64,000 nt of DNA, taken from the NCBI RefSeq assembly GCF_048006345.1, contig NZ_CP180351.1:3286001-3350000 (forward strand), in the 5' to 3' direction. Source of the DNA: Marivita sp030148515 (GTDB lineage: Bacteria > Pseudomonadota > Alphaproteobacteria > Rhodobacterales > Rhodobacteraceae). Numbering within the stretch: the first letter of the stretch is position 1; each line of letters begins with the position of its first letter. The notes under the pieces were generated by a model that was not told the origin of the DNA, searched no databases, and saw only the letters and a program-made list of their open reading frames with translations. Made by a program: the position numbers and the translations under genes. Below, piece by piece: positions 1-8,146 of this stretch.

Positions 1-320
1 ACCACCATCGCACGGTCGGGGTAGTCCCGCTTGACCGCCTTGATCTCGCGCAGGTTCACTTCCAAAGGCCGGTCGGTGATCAGCTCGATATTGTTTAGGC
101 CAAGCAAACGTCGATCTGCGCCCCAGATCGCGCCATAACGCGGGCCATTGACGTTCACGATGGGCGGGCCAGCCTCACCCAAGGTCTTCCAGACGACGCC
201 GCCCCACCCCGCTTCAAAAGCGCGGCGGACGTTGTATTCCTTGTCCGTCGGTGGCGCAGAGGCGAGCCAGAACGGGTTCGGGCTTTTGATGCCCACGAAG
301 TCTGTAGTCAGGTCAGCCAT
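1..320 (-). CDS. preA: NAD-dependent dihydropyrimidine dehydrogenase subunit PreA (5' part only)
   Basis: This is the N-terminal 106 residues of PreA; the rest runs off the left edge. PreA is the flavin and iron-sulfur subunit that reduces uracil and thymine to dihydropyrimidines in the cytoplasm, working with PreT. The visible start MADLTTDFVGIKSPNPFWLA and the following segment with WGGVVWKTLG match the FMN-barrel start of the dihydroorotate dehydrogenase-like family. The ATG lies 16 bases downstream of the preT stop, so the two genes form one operon. Identification rests on family recognition and on the preT neighbour. The C-terminal ferredoxin domain is not visible here. Confidence 0.9.
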   Translation of the reverse strand, partial: MADLTTDFVGIKSPNPFWLASAPPTDKEYNVRRAFEAGWGGVVWKTLGEAGPPIVNVNGPRYGAIWGADRRLLGLNNIELITDRPLEVNLREIKAVKRDYPDRAMV

Positions 321-336
321 TCTCAATCCTCCCGGA

Positions 337-1668
337 TCAGGCGCGCATCAGCGCGGCGTGGATGTCTTCGGCGGCATCGCGCCCTTCGGCGACCGCCGTC
401 ACGGTCAGGTCTTCACCTCCGGCGGCACAGTCTCCGCCCGCCCAGACTCCTTTGACCGAGGTGCGGCCAGGTCCGGTGACGGCAATCTTGCGCCCGTCGA
501 GATCGGGGAGGTCATCGCCGGTCAATGTCTGACCGATCGCCTTGAAAACCTGATCTGCGGCGAGGCGGAAGGTTTGCTCGGTCGGGTTCAAATCGTCGTC
601 TGTGAACTCGAACTCGATCTCCCGCACGGCACCATTCCCATGTACGGCAACGGGCGAGGCATTGGTGATGATCCGCACACCTTTGGCGGCGGCCAGTTCC
701 TGTTCCCAGACGCTGGCATTCATACGGTCTCGACCGCGACGATAGACAATCGTAACGTTCAAGGCACCAAGCAACTTGGATTGCACCGCAGCATCAACCG
801 CTGTCATACCGCCACCGATGACCACAACATCCCGACCCACCGGCAGGCTGCCCAAGTCCGTGGTCTGACGCAGGTCAGCGATGAAATCCACGGCATCCAG
901 AACCCCCTCCTTGTCCGCTCCGGGGGCGGTCAATGCATTCACACCGCCCAGACCCATGCCAAGGAACACCGCGTCATACTCGCTCTGCAAATCAGCCATC
1001 GTCACATCGCGGCCCAGCGCCATGTTGTTGCGAATCTCGATGCCACCGATCTGAAGCAGCCAGTCGACCTCGCGTGCGGCAAAATCCTCAGTGCTCTTGT
1101 AGGCGGCGATGCCGTATTCGTTCAGACCACCCGCTTTGGGGCGCGCATCGAACACAACCACATCATGCCCGTGCATCGCCAGCCTGTGAGCGCAGGACAA
1201 TCCTGCCGGACCGGCCCCGACGACGGCAATACGTTTGCCGGTCGAGGCCGCCCGGGAGAAAGGATGAACCCCCTGCGCCATCAGCGTGTCCGTGGCGTAG
1301 CGCTGCAAGCGGCCGATCTGAACCGGCTCACCTTCGGCTTTTTCACGCACACAAGCCTGTTCGCATAGCGTTTCGGTGGGGCAGACCCGGGCGCACATGC
1401 CGCCCATGATGTTCTGCGTCAGAATCGTCTTGGCCGCCGCCTCGGGGGTGCCGGTGGCGATCTGACGGATGAAAAGAGGGATGTCGATATCGGTCGGGCA
1501 GGCCGTGATGCAGGGCGCATCATGGCAGAAATAGCAGCGATCCGCGGCCACCAAGGCCTCGTGATCAGTGAGGGGCGCGTGCAGATCGGCAAATCCGGCG
1601 CTGAGCGCATCGGCGTCCAATCGGCCCGAAACAATCCCTTCTTTCAAAGCTCTGGGGTCCATCTTCAC
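337..1668 (-). CDS. preT: NAD-dependent dihydropyrimidine dehydrogenase subunit PreT
   Basis: This 443-residue protein resembles the small subunit of glutamate synthase. It passes electrons from NAD(P)H through FAD and iron-sulfur clusters to PreA. Eight cysteines in two groups (C45, C48, C53, C57 and C92, C96, C102, C106) are placed for two 4Fe-4S clusters. An FAD-binding GAGPAG motif lies at about 151-156 and a second nucleotide-binding VVIGGGMTAVDAA segment follows near the middle. The C-terminal GGDCAAGGEDLTVTAVAEG closes the flavoprotein fold. preA follows directly. An upstream palindrome at 1714-1739 is a likely operator. Length and motif order are normal for PreT. Confidence 0.93.
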   Translation of the reverse strand: MKMDPRALKEGIVSGRLDADALSAGFADLHAPLTDHEALVAADRCYFCHDAPCITACPTDIDIPLFIRQIATGTPEAAAKTILTQNIMGGMCARVCPTETLCEQACVREKAEGEPVQIGRLQRYATDTLMAQGVHPFSRAASTGKRIAVVGAGPAGLSCAHRLAMHGHDVVVFDARPKAGGLNEYGIAAYKSTEDFAAREVDWLLQIGGIEIRNNMALGRDVTMADLQSEYDAVFLGMGLGGVNALTAPGADKEGVLDAVDFIADLRQTTDLGSLPVGRDVVVIGGGMTAVDAAVQSKLLGALNVTIVYRRGRDRMNASVWEQELAAAKGVRIITNASPVAVHGNGAVREIEFEFTDDDLNPTEQTFRLAADQVFKAIGQTLTGDDLPDLDGRKIAVTGPGRTSVKGVWAGGDCAAGGEDLTVTAVAEGRDAAEDIHAALMRA

Positions 1669-1713
1669 ACTCCGAGGTCAGCTTGTTCTTTTGTCAAACG
1701 CTCTCACGGGTCA

Positions 1714-1739
1714 AAAATTTTATCAACTGGTAAAATTTT
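1714..1739. promoter_or_regulatory. Perfect inverted repeat upstream of preT, candidate repressor operator
   Basis: Two exact 9-base arms, AAAATTTTA and TAAAATTTT, are separated by 8 bases (TCAACTGG). The site lies 46 bases upstream of the preT start and in the divergent region shared with the DUF1127 gene. Short AT-rich palindromes of this spacing are typical of dimeric helix-turn-helix repressors (GntR and similar families), but the binding protein is not identifiable here. It is followed on the minus strand by TTGACC and TTGACA hexamers that could be -35 elements. Confidence 0.55.
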
Positions 1740-1880
1740 CAAACCCGCGCTTTTTGCCTGATGCTGCACTGCGGCGATATGCATTTTAGACGTGGCGGGT
1801 ATTCCAAAGCAGAGCTACTCAGCGCGATTTCAACGACTTAGATCGTCATGAGTAAACTTTGAGCATTGCAGAGGCATATC

Positions 1881-2096
1881 ATGGCGCTGACACAGTCCTA
1901 CCACGGCCAAAAGCCGGGTTTCTTTTCCAGTCTGCTCGATGGCCTGACTCGCGGTATGAGCCAGGTTGTGGAAGCGAATTCGCGGATCCGTGAAGTCGAA
2001 CGGCTTCAGGCAATGTCCGACGAGGCCCTGGCGGCCAAGGGCATTCGTCGCGATGACATCGTGCGTTACGTCTTCCGGGATCTGTACTGGATGTAA
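1881..2096 (+). CDS. DUF1127 domain small protein
   Basis: This 71-residue protein ends in the DUF1127 signature: an arginine-rich helix (RIREVERLQAMSDEALAAKG) followed by IRRDDIVRYVFRDLYWM. DUF1127 proteins are small, basic and often stress- or phosphate-responsive; in related Rhodobacter species one (CcaF1) binds RNA. The ATG at 1881 is chosen over an in-frame TTG at 1866 because AGAGG lies six bases before it. A strong rho-independent terminator follows immediately. The gene is divergent from preT. A specific role cannot be given from sequence. Confidence 0.85.
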   Translation: MALTQSYHGQKPGFFSSLLDGLTRGMSQVVEANSRIREVERLQAMSDEALAAKGIRRDDIVRYVFRDLYWM

Positions 2097-2124
2097 TCTG
2101 GCTCTTTGCGAGACCTGATTGGGA

Positions 2125-2160
2125 AAAAAGGCTGCGCAGATCGCGCGGCCTTTTTCTTTT
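2125..2160 (+). terminator. Rho-independent terminator after the DUF1127 gene
   Basis: AAAAAGGC at 2125-2132 pairs with GCCTTTTT at 2148-2155, with further G-C pairing inside, followed by a T-rich tail. It lies 28 bases after the stop codon. Confidence 0.8.
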
Positions 2161-2176
2161 TCCGATGCCCGCATGC

Positions 2177-2204
2177 AAAAAAGCCGTCCCCAGGGGACGG
2201 CTTT
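2177..2204 (-). terminator. Rho-independent terminator of rpsD
   Basis: A 12-base stem, AAAGCCGTCCCC (2180-2191) with its exact complement (2193-2204), is followed on the minus strand by six T residues. It lies 56 bases past the rpsD stop. Confidence 0.88.
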
Positions 2205-2259
2205 GAAACGTACGGATCGCTGGTCTGAGGCGTACGGATGGACCGTACGCCTGCCCGGA

Positions 2260-2880
2260 TCAGTTCTGAGCGTAGTATTCGATGACGAGGTTCGGTTCCA
2301 TCATCACCGGGTACGGCACATCGCTGAGACCCGGGGTGCGGACGAACGTTGCTTTCATCTTGGAGTGATCGGCCTCGATGTAGTCGGGCACGTCACGCTC
2401 TGCCAGTTGGGTCGCTTCGAGGACAACCGCGATCTGCTTGGACTTGTCGCGAACCTCGATTACGTCGCCTTCCTTCACGCGGTAGGACGGGATGTTGACG
2501 CGCTGACCGTTGACGGTCACGTGGCCATGGTTGACGAACTGACGTGCAGCAAAGATCGTCGCGACGAACTTGGCGCGATAGACAACCGCGTCCAGACGGC
2601 GCTCGAGCAGGCCGATCAGCTGTTCACCGGTGTCACCGCGCATACGCTCTGCTTCGGCATAGATGCGGCGGAACTGCTTTTCCGTCAGATCGCCGTAATA
2701 GCCCTTGAGCTTCTGCTTGGCACGAAGCTGCAGACCGAAGTCAGACATCTTGCCCTTACGGCGCTGACCGTGCTGACCGGGGCCGTATTCACGACGGTTG
2801 ACGGGGGATTTCGGACGACCCCAGATGTTTTCACCCATCCGGCGGTCAATTTTGTACTTGGCAGACGTGCGTTTTGTCAC
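2260..2880 (-). CDS. rpsD: 30S ribosomal protein S4
   Basis: This 206-residue protein is a full-length S4, a primary 16S rRNA binding protein of the small subunit body. It starts MTKRTSAKYKIDRRMGENIWG, has the S4 RNA-binding domain around residues 95-160 (RRLDAVVYRAKFVATIFAARQFVNHGHVTVNG, described in pieces) and ends in the expected VIEYYAQN. The gene stands alone, with its own promoter at 3000-3027 and a terminator at 2177-2204, and is not inside a ribosomal operon, which is common for rpsD in alphaproteobacteria. GGAGA precedes the ATG. No oddities were seen. Confidence 0.98.
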   Translation of the reverse strand: MTKRTSAKYKIDRRMGENIWGRPKSPVNRREYGPGQHGQRRKGKMSDFGLQLRAKQKLKGYYGDLTEKQFRRIYAEAERMRGDTGEQLIGLLERRLDAVVYRAKFVATIFAARQFVNHGHVTVNGQRVNIPSYRVKEGDVIEVRDKSKQIAVVLEATQLAERDVPDYIEADHSKMKATFVRTPGLSDVPYPVMMEPNLVIEYYAQN

Positions 2881-2999
2881 GACTGATCTCCTTCTTGGAA
2901 CGACGCCCCGAAGGGCGACTATGAAGGGCGTTGTCCTCTTGGATCGAAATCCATGACAGGCATCCCCTTGCGGGGGCCACCAACACCAATGAAGCCGCG

Positions 3000-3027
3000 C
3001 TTATACGGCGGCGGGTGACAGAGTCAA
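3000..3027 (-). promoter_or_regulatory. Candidate sigma-70 promoter of rpsD
   Basis: Reading the minus strand, TTGACT (3027-3022) and TATAAG (3005-3000) are spaced by 16 bases, close to the housekeeping consensus. The predicted transcript would have a leader of roughly 115 bases before rpsD. Confidence 0.6.
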
Positions 3028-3106
3028 CATGGGAATTCGGCAGTTGTCTTAAGTGTTGTTTAAGGTCTTTGGCGGAAGCTCCCCGCACCAATCAGAAGGG
3101 GTATCC

Positions 3107-3934
3107 ATGCCGTACAAGTCCACGCGCAGAACACTTGGACCATCACCGCTGGATATGGCTGTCCATAACCGCGATCAGAACATCCTGCAGATTGTCGAAG
3201 ACGCCGTACATCATCGGGAGGTTCGATTGGCCTTTCAACCCGTGGTGCAAGCGCAGGAACAGGGGCAGGCCGCGTTCTACGAAGGGCTGATCCGCGTCAC
3301 CGACCCAACCGGGCGCATCATCCCCGCCGGTCAATTCATCGACGCCATCGAAGAACGGGAAACCGGTCGGCTTTTGGATTGTCTGGCGTTGGAGCATGGG
3401 TTGCGGACCCTGACGCAGACACCGGGCATCCGACTAGCCATCAATCTGTCGGCGCGATCCATCGGCTATCCGAAATGGCGAAAGGTGCTCGAACGGGGCC
3501 TTTCACGGGATCCGTCGGTCGCGCAACGCCTGATCCTCGAAATAACAGAGGCCTCGGCGATGCTTGTCCCCGAACTTGTGGTCCAGGCCATGCGCGATCT
3601 GCAAAAGCTCGGGATCAGTTTCGCACTCGATGATTTCGGAGCAGGCTATACAGCGCTCAGGTATTTGCGGGAATTCCAGTTCGACATCCTCAAGATCGAC
3701 GGACAGTTCATTCGCGGCATTGCAACCGATCCGGACAATCAGGTCCTGACCCGCGCGGTGATCGCCATCGCGCAGCAATTCGATATGTTCACCGTGGCCG
3801 AATTCGTCGAATCCGCGCCCGATGCGCATATGCTGGGTCAACTGGGCGTCGATTTCCTTCAGGGTTACTATTTCGGCGCTCCGACAGTTGATCCGCCTTG
3901 GCGACCCATCGACGGCAAGCAGGTGATGCACTGA
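3107..3934 (+). CDS. EAL domain protein, probable cyclic di-GMP phosphodiesterase
   Basis: This 275-residue protein is almost entirely one EAL domain, with no GGDEF or sensor domain. Such proteins hydrolyse c-di-GMP to pGpG in the cytoplasm. The signature motif is EGL at 59-61 (YEGLIR) instead of EAL, but the other catalytic and metal residues are present: N113, E145 and E148 (LEITE), D175-D176 (DDFGAGY), K196, E232 or E235 and Q252. It is therefore probably active. The ATG at 3107 follows AGAAGGGG and is preferred over an in-frame GTG at 3053. It is divergent from rpsD. The target process cannot be told. Confidence 0.88.
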   Translation: MPYKSTRRTLGPSPLDMAVHNRDQNILQIVEDAVHHREVRLAFQPVVQAQEQGQAAFYEGLIRVTDPTGRIIPAGQFIDAIEERETGRLLDCLALEHGLRTLTQTPGIRLAINLSARSIGYPKWRKVLERGLSRDPSVAQRLILEITEASAMLVPELVVQAMRDLQKLGISFALDDFGAGYTALRYLREFQFDILKIDGQFIRGIATDPDNQVLTRAVIAIAQQFDMFTVAEFVESAPDAHMLGQLGVDFLQGYYFGAPTVDPPWRPIDGKQVMH

Positions 3935-3968
3935 CTTTGTCGCCATGACGTAAGGTCAACCCCGCCAT

Positions 3969-4002
3969 GCATACTGGGCCTGAGACACCCTGTCCGGTAT
4001 GC
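3969..4002. other. Hairpin between the EAL gene and phaA
   Basis: GCATACTGG (3969-3977) pairs with CCGGTATGC (3994-4002), with one T-G wobble and a 16-base loop. No T-run follows, so it is a weak terminator candidate or a leader structure. The 181 bases between the two genes otherwise hold an AGGAGGG Shine-Dalgarno-like site at 4022-4028 with no full-length gene attached. Confidence 0.35.
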
Positions 4003-4115
4003 GAGCGTCCACCATTCCTTTAGGAGGGCGCGTGAATGGGTCTGGGGCTGTAGGCGCAATTACGCGATACTCTCTACGGAATCACTTCTGGACCATGACT
4101 TTGGTGGAGGGACAT

Positions 4116-5291
4116 ATGACCAACGTCGTTATCGCATCCGCCGCTCGGACAGCCGTTGGCTCGTTCGGCGGTTCTTTTGCAAACACACCCGCACATGATC
4201 TGGGCGCTGCCGTTCTGACCGCACTGGTCGAACGGGCCGGGATCGAGAAAGAGGCCGTGTCAGAGACCATTCTTGGTCAGGTTCTGACCGCCGCTCAGGG
4301 CCAGAACCCGGCGCGCCAGGCGCATATCAATGCCGGTCTGCCGCAGGAAAGCGCGGCCTGGGGCATCAACCAGGTCTGTGGCTCGGGCCTCCGTGCCGTC
4401 GCACTGGGTGCGCAGCACATCATGCTGGGTGATGCGGACGTGGTCTGCGCCGGTGGTCAGGAAAACATGACGCTGTCCCCCCATGCCGCGCATCTGCGCG
4501 CCGGTCACAAGATGGGTGATGTCAGCTATATCGACACGATGATCCGTGATGGCCTTTGGGACGCGTTCAACGGCTATCACATGGGCCAGACCGCCGAAAA
4601 CGTCGCCGAGAAGTGGCAGATCAGCCGCGAACAGCAGGACGAATTCGCGCTGGCCAGCCAGAACAAGGCCGAAGCAGCCCAGAAAGCCGGCAAGTTCGAT
4701 GACGAGGTGATCGCGTTCACCATCAAGACCCGCAAGGGCGACATCGTGGTCGACAAGGACGAATACATCCGCCACGGCGCAACCCTTGAAAGCATGCAGA
4801 AACTGCGCCCTGCCTTCACCAAGGACGGGTCGGTCACAGCAGCAAACGCATCTGGTCTCAATGACGGTGCTGCGGGCGTTCTGCTGATGAGCGAAGAAAA
4901 CGCAGCCAAGCGCGGCATCACCCCGATGGCCCGCATCGCGTCTTACGCGACAGCCGGTCTTGACCCCGCGATCATGGGCGTCGGCCCGATCCACGCCTCG
5001 CGCAAGGCGCTGGAAAAGGCGGGCTGGTCGGTTGGCGATCTGGACCTTGTCGAAGCGAACGAAGCCTTCGCGGCGCAGGCCTGCGCGGTGAACAAGGACA
5101 TGGGCTGGGATCCGGCCATCGTGAACGTCAACGGTGGCGCGATCGCCATCGGTCACCCGATCGGCGCGTCCGGTGCCCGTGTTCTGAACACGCTGCTGTT
5201 CGAAATGCAGCGCCGGGATGCCAAGAAAGGTCTTGCCACCCTCTGCATCGGTGGCGGAATGGGCGTCGCGCTCTGCGTGGAGCGCGGATAA
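4116..5291 (+). CDS. phaA: Acetyl-CoA C-acetyltransferase (beta-ketothiolase)
   Basis: This 391-residue thiolase condenses two acetyl-CoA to acetoacetyl-CoA, the first step towards polyhydroxybutyrate. The nucleophile C88 lies in NQVCGSGLRA, the catalytic H347 in AIGHPIGASGAR and C377 in LCIGGGMGVA, all at usual positions. The ATG at 4116 has GGAGG five bases before it and gives the normal family N-terminus (MTNVVIASAARTAVG). An in-frame GTG at 4032 would add 28 non-conserved residues and is not favoured. phaB follows, but with a terminator between, so the two are probably separate transcripts or only partly coupled. Confidence 0.95.
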   Translation: MTNVVIASAARTAVGSFGGSFANTPAHDLGAAVLTALVERAGIEKEAVSETILGQVLTAAQGQNPARQAHINAGLPQESAAWGINQVCGSGLRAVALGAQHIMLGDADVVCAGGQENMTLSPHAAHLRAGHKMGDVSYIDTMIRDGLWDAFNGYHMGQTAENVAEKWQISREQQDEFALASQNKAEAAQKAGKFDDEVIAFTIKTRKGDIVVDKDEYIRHGATLESMQKLRPAFTKDGSVTAANASGLNDGAAGVLLMSEENAAKRGITPMARIASYATAGLDPAIMGVGPIHASRKALEKAGWSVGDLDLVEANEAFAAQACAVNKDMGWDPAIVNVNGGAIAIGHPIGASGARVLNTLLFEMQRRDAKKGLATLCIGGGMGVALCVERG

Positions 5292-5316
5292 CCCTTCGCG
5301 GCTTGCACGGATATCA

Positions 5317-5341
5317 GGGGCGCCGCGAGCGCCCCTTTTTC
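5317..5341 (+). terminator. Rho-independent terminator after phaA
   Basis: GGGGCGC (5317-5323), a 5-base loop and GCGCCCC (5329-5335) are followed by TTTTTC. It lies 25 bases after the phaA stop. Confidence 0.85.
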
Positions 5342-5445
5342 GTGGCTGCGCGCCATCAACAGATATCACTGCGCAATAATGTTGCGCTAGAGTTATCAAT
5401 TCTATAACAACCTTACCAAGCCAGAACACCCAAGAGGAGACAACC

Positions 5446-6168
5446 ATGGCACGTGTAGCACTCGTCACCGGCGGCAGCCGCGGCATCGGCGAAGCCATTT
5501 CCAAAGCGCTCAAGGCCGAAGGCTATGACGTCGCAGCCACCTATGCAGGCAACGACGAGAAGGCTGCGGCCTTCACTGCTGAAACCGGCATCAAGACCTA
5601 CAAATGGAACGTGGCCGACTACGAGTCGTCCAAGGCTGGCATTGCACAGGTCGAAGCCGATCTGGGCCCGATTGACATTGTTGTCGCCAACGCAGGCATC
5701 ACCCGTGACGCGCCGTTCCACAAGATGACCCCCGAGGCGTGGAAAGAGGTGATCGACACCAACCTGACCGGCGTGTTCAACACCGTGCACCCCGTCTGGC
5801 CCGGCATGCGCGAGCGCAAGTTCGGCCGCGTGATCGTCATTTCGTCGATCAATGGTCAGAAAGGCCAGTTCGGTCAGGTGAACTATGCCGCGACCAAGGC
5901 GGGCGATCTGGGCATCGTCAAGTCGCTGGCGCAGGAAGGCGCGCGCGCGGGCATCACCGCAAACGCGATCTGCCCGGGCTATATCGCCACCGAAATGGTC
6001 ATGGCGATCCCCGAAGAGGTGCGCCAGAAGATCGTCGCGGGCATTCCGGCAGGCCGTCTGGGCGAGCCCGAGGAAATCGCGCGCTGCGTGGTGTTCCTTG
6101 CCTCCGAGCAGTCGGGCTTCATCAACGGCTCGACCATCTCGGCCAACGGGGCGCAATTCTTCGTCTGA
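5446..6168 (+). CDS. phaB: Acetoacetyl-CoA reductase
   Basis: This 240-residue short-chain dehydrogenase reduces acetoacetyl-CoA to (R)-3-hydroxybutyryl-CoA with NADPH, the second step of polyhydroxybutyrate synthesis. The cofactor motif TGGSRGIG is at 8-15, NAG at 82-84, and the catalytic S134, Y147 and K151 (YAATK) are all present. The C-terminus GFINGSTISANGAQFFV is typical of PhaB rather than of fatty-acid FabG. AGGAG lies before the ATG. The gene follows phaA on the same strand, which supports the call. No synthase (phaC) is present in this window. Confidence 0.94.
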   Translation: MARVALVTGGSRGIGEAISKALKAEGYDVAATYAGNDEKAAAFTAETGIKTYKWNVADYESSKAGIAQVEADLGPIDIVVANAGITRDAPFHKMTPEAWKEVIDTNLTGVFNTVHPVWPGMRERKFGRVIVISSINGQKGQFGQVNYAATKAGDLGIVKSLAQEGARAGITANAICPGYIATEMVMAIPEEVRQKIVAGIPAGRLGEPEEIARCVVFLASEQSGFINGSTISANGAQFFV

Positions 6169-6188
6169 GCCTTGCTGTCAGTTTCTGG

Positions 6189-6220
6189 AAAGGCCCGCCT
6201 GTTGCGCGGGCCTTTTCTTT
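6189..6220 (+). terminator. Rho-independent terminator after phaB
   Basis: AAAGGCCCGC (6189-6198) pairs with GCGGGCCTTT (6206-6215), and a T-rich tail follows. It ends before the next gene, which argues against a transporter start upstream of 6247. Confidence 0.88.
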
Positions 6221-6246
6221 TTCTGCGGCGCGGATTAGCGGGGGGC

Positions 6247-7110
6247 ATGACCCGCACCACCGCCACAGCCATCGGATTTGTCGCCGTCCTGCTTTGGGCG
6301 CTTCTGGCGCTGTTCACCGCAGGGTCGGCTCCGGTTCCGCCCTTTCTGCTCAACGCATTGACCTTTGCCATCGGCGGCGCGGTGGGCGTTGTGTGGGTGT
6401 TGCTGCGGGGTCGGCTGTCGGTGCTGCGCTTGGTGCCGTGGACCGTCTACGCGTTCGGGACGGCGGGCTTGTTCGGCTATCACGCGCTTTATTACTCTGC
6501 ATTGCGGCTGGCACCGCCCGCCGAGGCCGGGTTGATCGCGTATCTCTGGCCGCTGTTCATCGTCTTGTTTTCCGGGCTCTTGCCGGGGGAACGTTTGCGC
6601 GCGGGGCATATCATCGGCGCTCTGGTGTCTTTCGCCGGCGCGGCGCTGATCGTTCTGCGCAATGGCTTCAGCTTTGAGGCATCGGCCACGCCGGGCCTGA
6701 TCCTTGCAGGGTTCTGCGCGCTGACATGGAGCAGCTATTCGGTTTTGTCGCGCCGCCTTGGCACCACGCCGACGGAAGCGGTCGCGGTGTTCTGCGTGCT
6801 GACCGCGATCCTGTCTGTGCCTGCGCATCTGGCGTTTGAAACGACCGTTTGGCCCCAGAGCACGTTCGGCTGGGTGTCGGTGCTGGCCCTTGGGCTTGGT
6901 CCCGTGGGACTGGCGTTCTACGTTTGGGATATCGGCGTAAAACGCGGTGACATTCAGCTTTTGGGCGTGGCAAGCTATGCCGCGCCGCTCTTGTCGACCC
7001 TTGTTCTGATCGTTGCAGGATTTGCCCAAGCCTCTTGGCAATTGGTGGCGGCAGCCGTGCTGATCACTGTCGGCGCAGGCATCGCGGCGCTCGCCTCGCG
7101 CCGGGCCTAG
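6247..7110 (+). CDS. EamA (drug/metabolite transporter) family exporter
   Basis: This 287-residue inner-membrane protein has about ten hydrophobic segments in two repeated halves, the EamA fold. Segments such as LYYSALRLAPPAEAGLIAYL (first half) and YVWDIGVKRGDIQLLGVASY (second half) match the aromatic amino-acid exporter YddG branch of the family, but substrate assignment from this alone is uncertain. The ATG at 6247 is chosen because it lies just after the phaB terminator; an upstream in-frame ATG at 6172 would put the terminator inside the coding region. It appears to be a single gene. Confidence 0.85.
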   Translation: MTRTTATAIGFVAVLLWALLALFTAGSAPVPPFLLNALTFAIGGAVGVVWVLLRGRLSVLRLVPWTVYAFGTAGLFGYHALYYSALRLAPPAEAGLIAYLWPLFIVLFSGLLPGERLRAGHIIGALVSFAGAALIVLRNGFSFEASATPGLILAGFCALTWSSYSVLSRRLGTTPTEAVAVFCVLTAILSVPAHLAFETTVWPQSTFGWVSVLALGLGPVGLAFYVWDIGVKRGDIQLLGVASYAAPLLSTLVLIVAGFAQASWQLVAAAVLITVGAGIAALASRRA

Positions 7111-7213
7111 GTGCGGATATGCACAAAAATGGCGCGCTTACGTGTCTTTATGTGCGCAAAGTTAGAGTTAGATAGATCGCCAAGAACAGATTTGGATTTT
7201 TGGGAGACCTGAC

Positions 7214-8146
7214 ATGATCAACCAGATCAACGGACTGCATCACGTGACCTCGATCGCAAGTGGGGCACAATCGAATAACGATTTCTTCACCAAGACACTG
7301 GGCCTGCGCCGGATCAAGAAGACGGTCAATTTCGATGCGCCCGAAGTCTACCACCTCTATTACGGCGACGAGGCAGGGACGCCCGGCACCGTGATGACCT
7401 ATTTCCCATTCCCGAACGCACGGCGCGGTCGGCCCGGTACGGGTGAGGTGGGGATCACCGGCTTTGCCGTTCCCAAGGGCAGCCTGCCCTACTGGCAGGA
7501 GCGGCTGGCGACGTTTGATGTGAAGAACATGCAGACCGAGGCCACATTTGGCGAAAACCGTCTGCGCTTTGACGGGCCGGATGGTGACGGGTTTGTGTTG
7601 GTGGAAACCGAGGACGATGCGCGCGATCCGTGGACCAACAATGGTGTGCCCGCCGATGCGGCCATCCGTGGCTTTCACAGTGCAGACATGCGTTTGCGGG
7701 ATGCGGCGGCCAGTGCCGAACTGCTGAAATACATGGGCTACGAGGAGCTGGATCGGCAGGAAAACGTCACGCGCTTCCACGTGCCCGGTGGCAATGAGGC
7801 CAATGTGATCGACATCACGCAGGTGAACGCGCCCGGCGCGGACCAGGGGGCAGGTTCGGTGCACCACATCGCGTTTTCCGTGGACAACCGGGAAAAGCAG
7901 CTCGAAGTGCGCAAGGCACTGATGGACACCGGCTACCAGGTGACCCCGGTGATCGACCGCGACTACTTCTACGCGATCTACTTCCGCACGCCGGGCGGGG
8001 TGCTGTTCGAAGTGGCGACCAACGAGCCAGGCTTTGACCGTGACGAGGATACGGCACATTTGGGTGAGGCGCTGAAGCTGCCGACACAGCACGAGCATCT
8101 GCGCAAGGTTCTGGAAGAAAAGTACTTGGAGCCGATCGTTGACTGA
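7214..8146 (+). CDS. Ring-cleaving dioxygenase, glyoxalase (VOC) superfamily, MhqO-like
   Basis: This 310-residue protein has two tandem VOC halves. The first starts INGLHHVTSIA and the second RGFHSADMRLRDA. Candidate metal ligands are the histidine in HHVT, the histidine in VHHIAFSVD and the glutamate in FEVATNEPGF. Members of this family (MhqO, LinE-like) open hydroquinone or catechol rings. GGGAGA precedes the ATG. The gene overlaps the following esterase by 8 bases, the same pairing as mhqO/mhqD of Bacillus, where the products protect against quinones. The substrate here is not known. Confidence 0.85.
   Translation: MINQINGLHHVTSIASGAQSNNDFFTKTLGLRRIKKTVNFDAPEVYHLYYGDEAGTPGTVMTYFPFPNARRGRPGTGEVGITGFAVPKGSLPYWQERLATFDVKNMQTEATFGENRLRFDGPDGDGFVLVETEDDARDPWTNNGVPADAAIRGFHSADMRLRDAAASAELLKYMGYEELDRQENVTRFHVPGGNEANVIDITQVNAPGADQGAGSVHHIAFSVDNREKQLEVRKALMDTGYQVTPVIDRDYFYAIYFRTPGGVLFEVATNEPGFDRDEDTAHLGEALKLPTQHEHLRKVLEEKYLEPIVD

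Noticed and set aside
3000..3106. Riboswitch or ribosomal-protein leader regulator of rpsD
   Set aside because: The leader is short and no known leader structure or pairing was found; only a promoter is supported.
4032..4115. GTG 4032 as the phaA start
   Set aside because: It adds 28 residues not seen in thiolases, and ATG 4116 has its own ribosome site and the family N-terminus.
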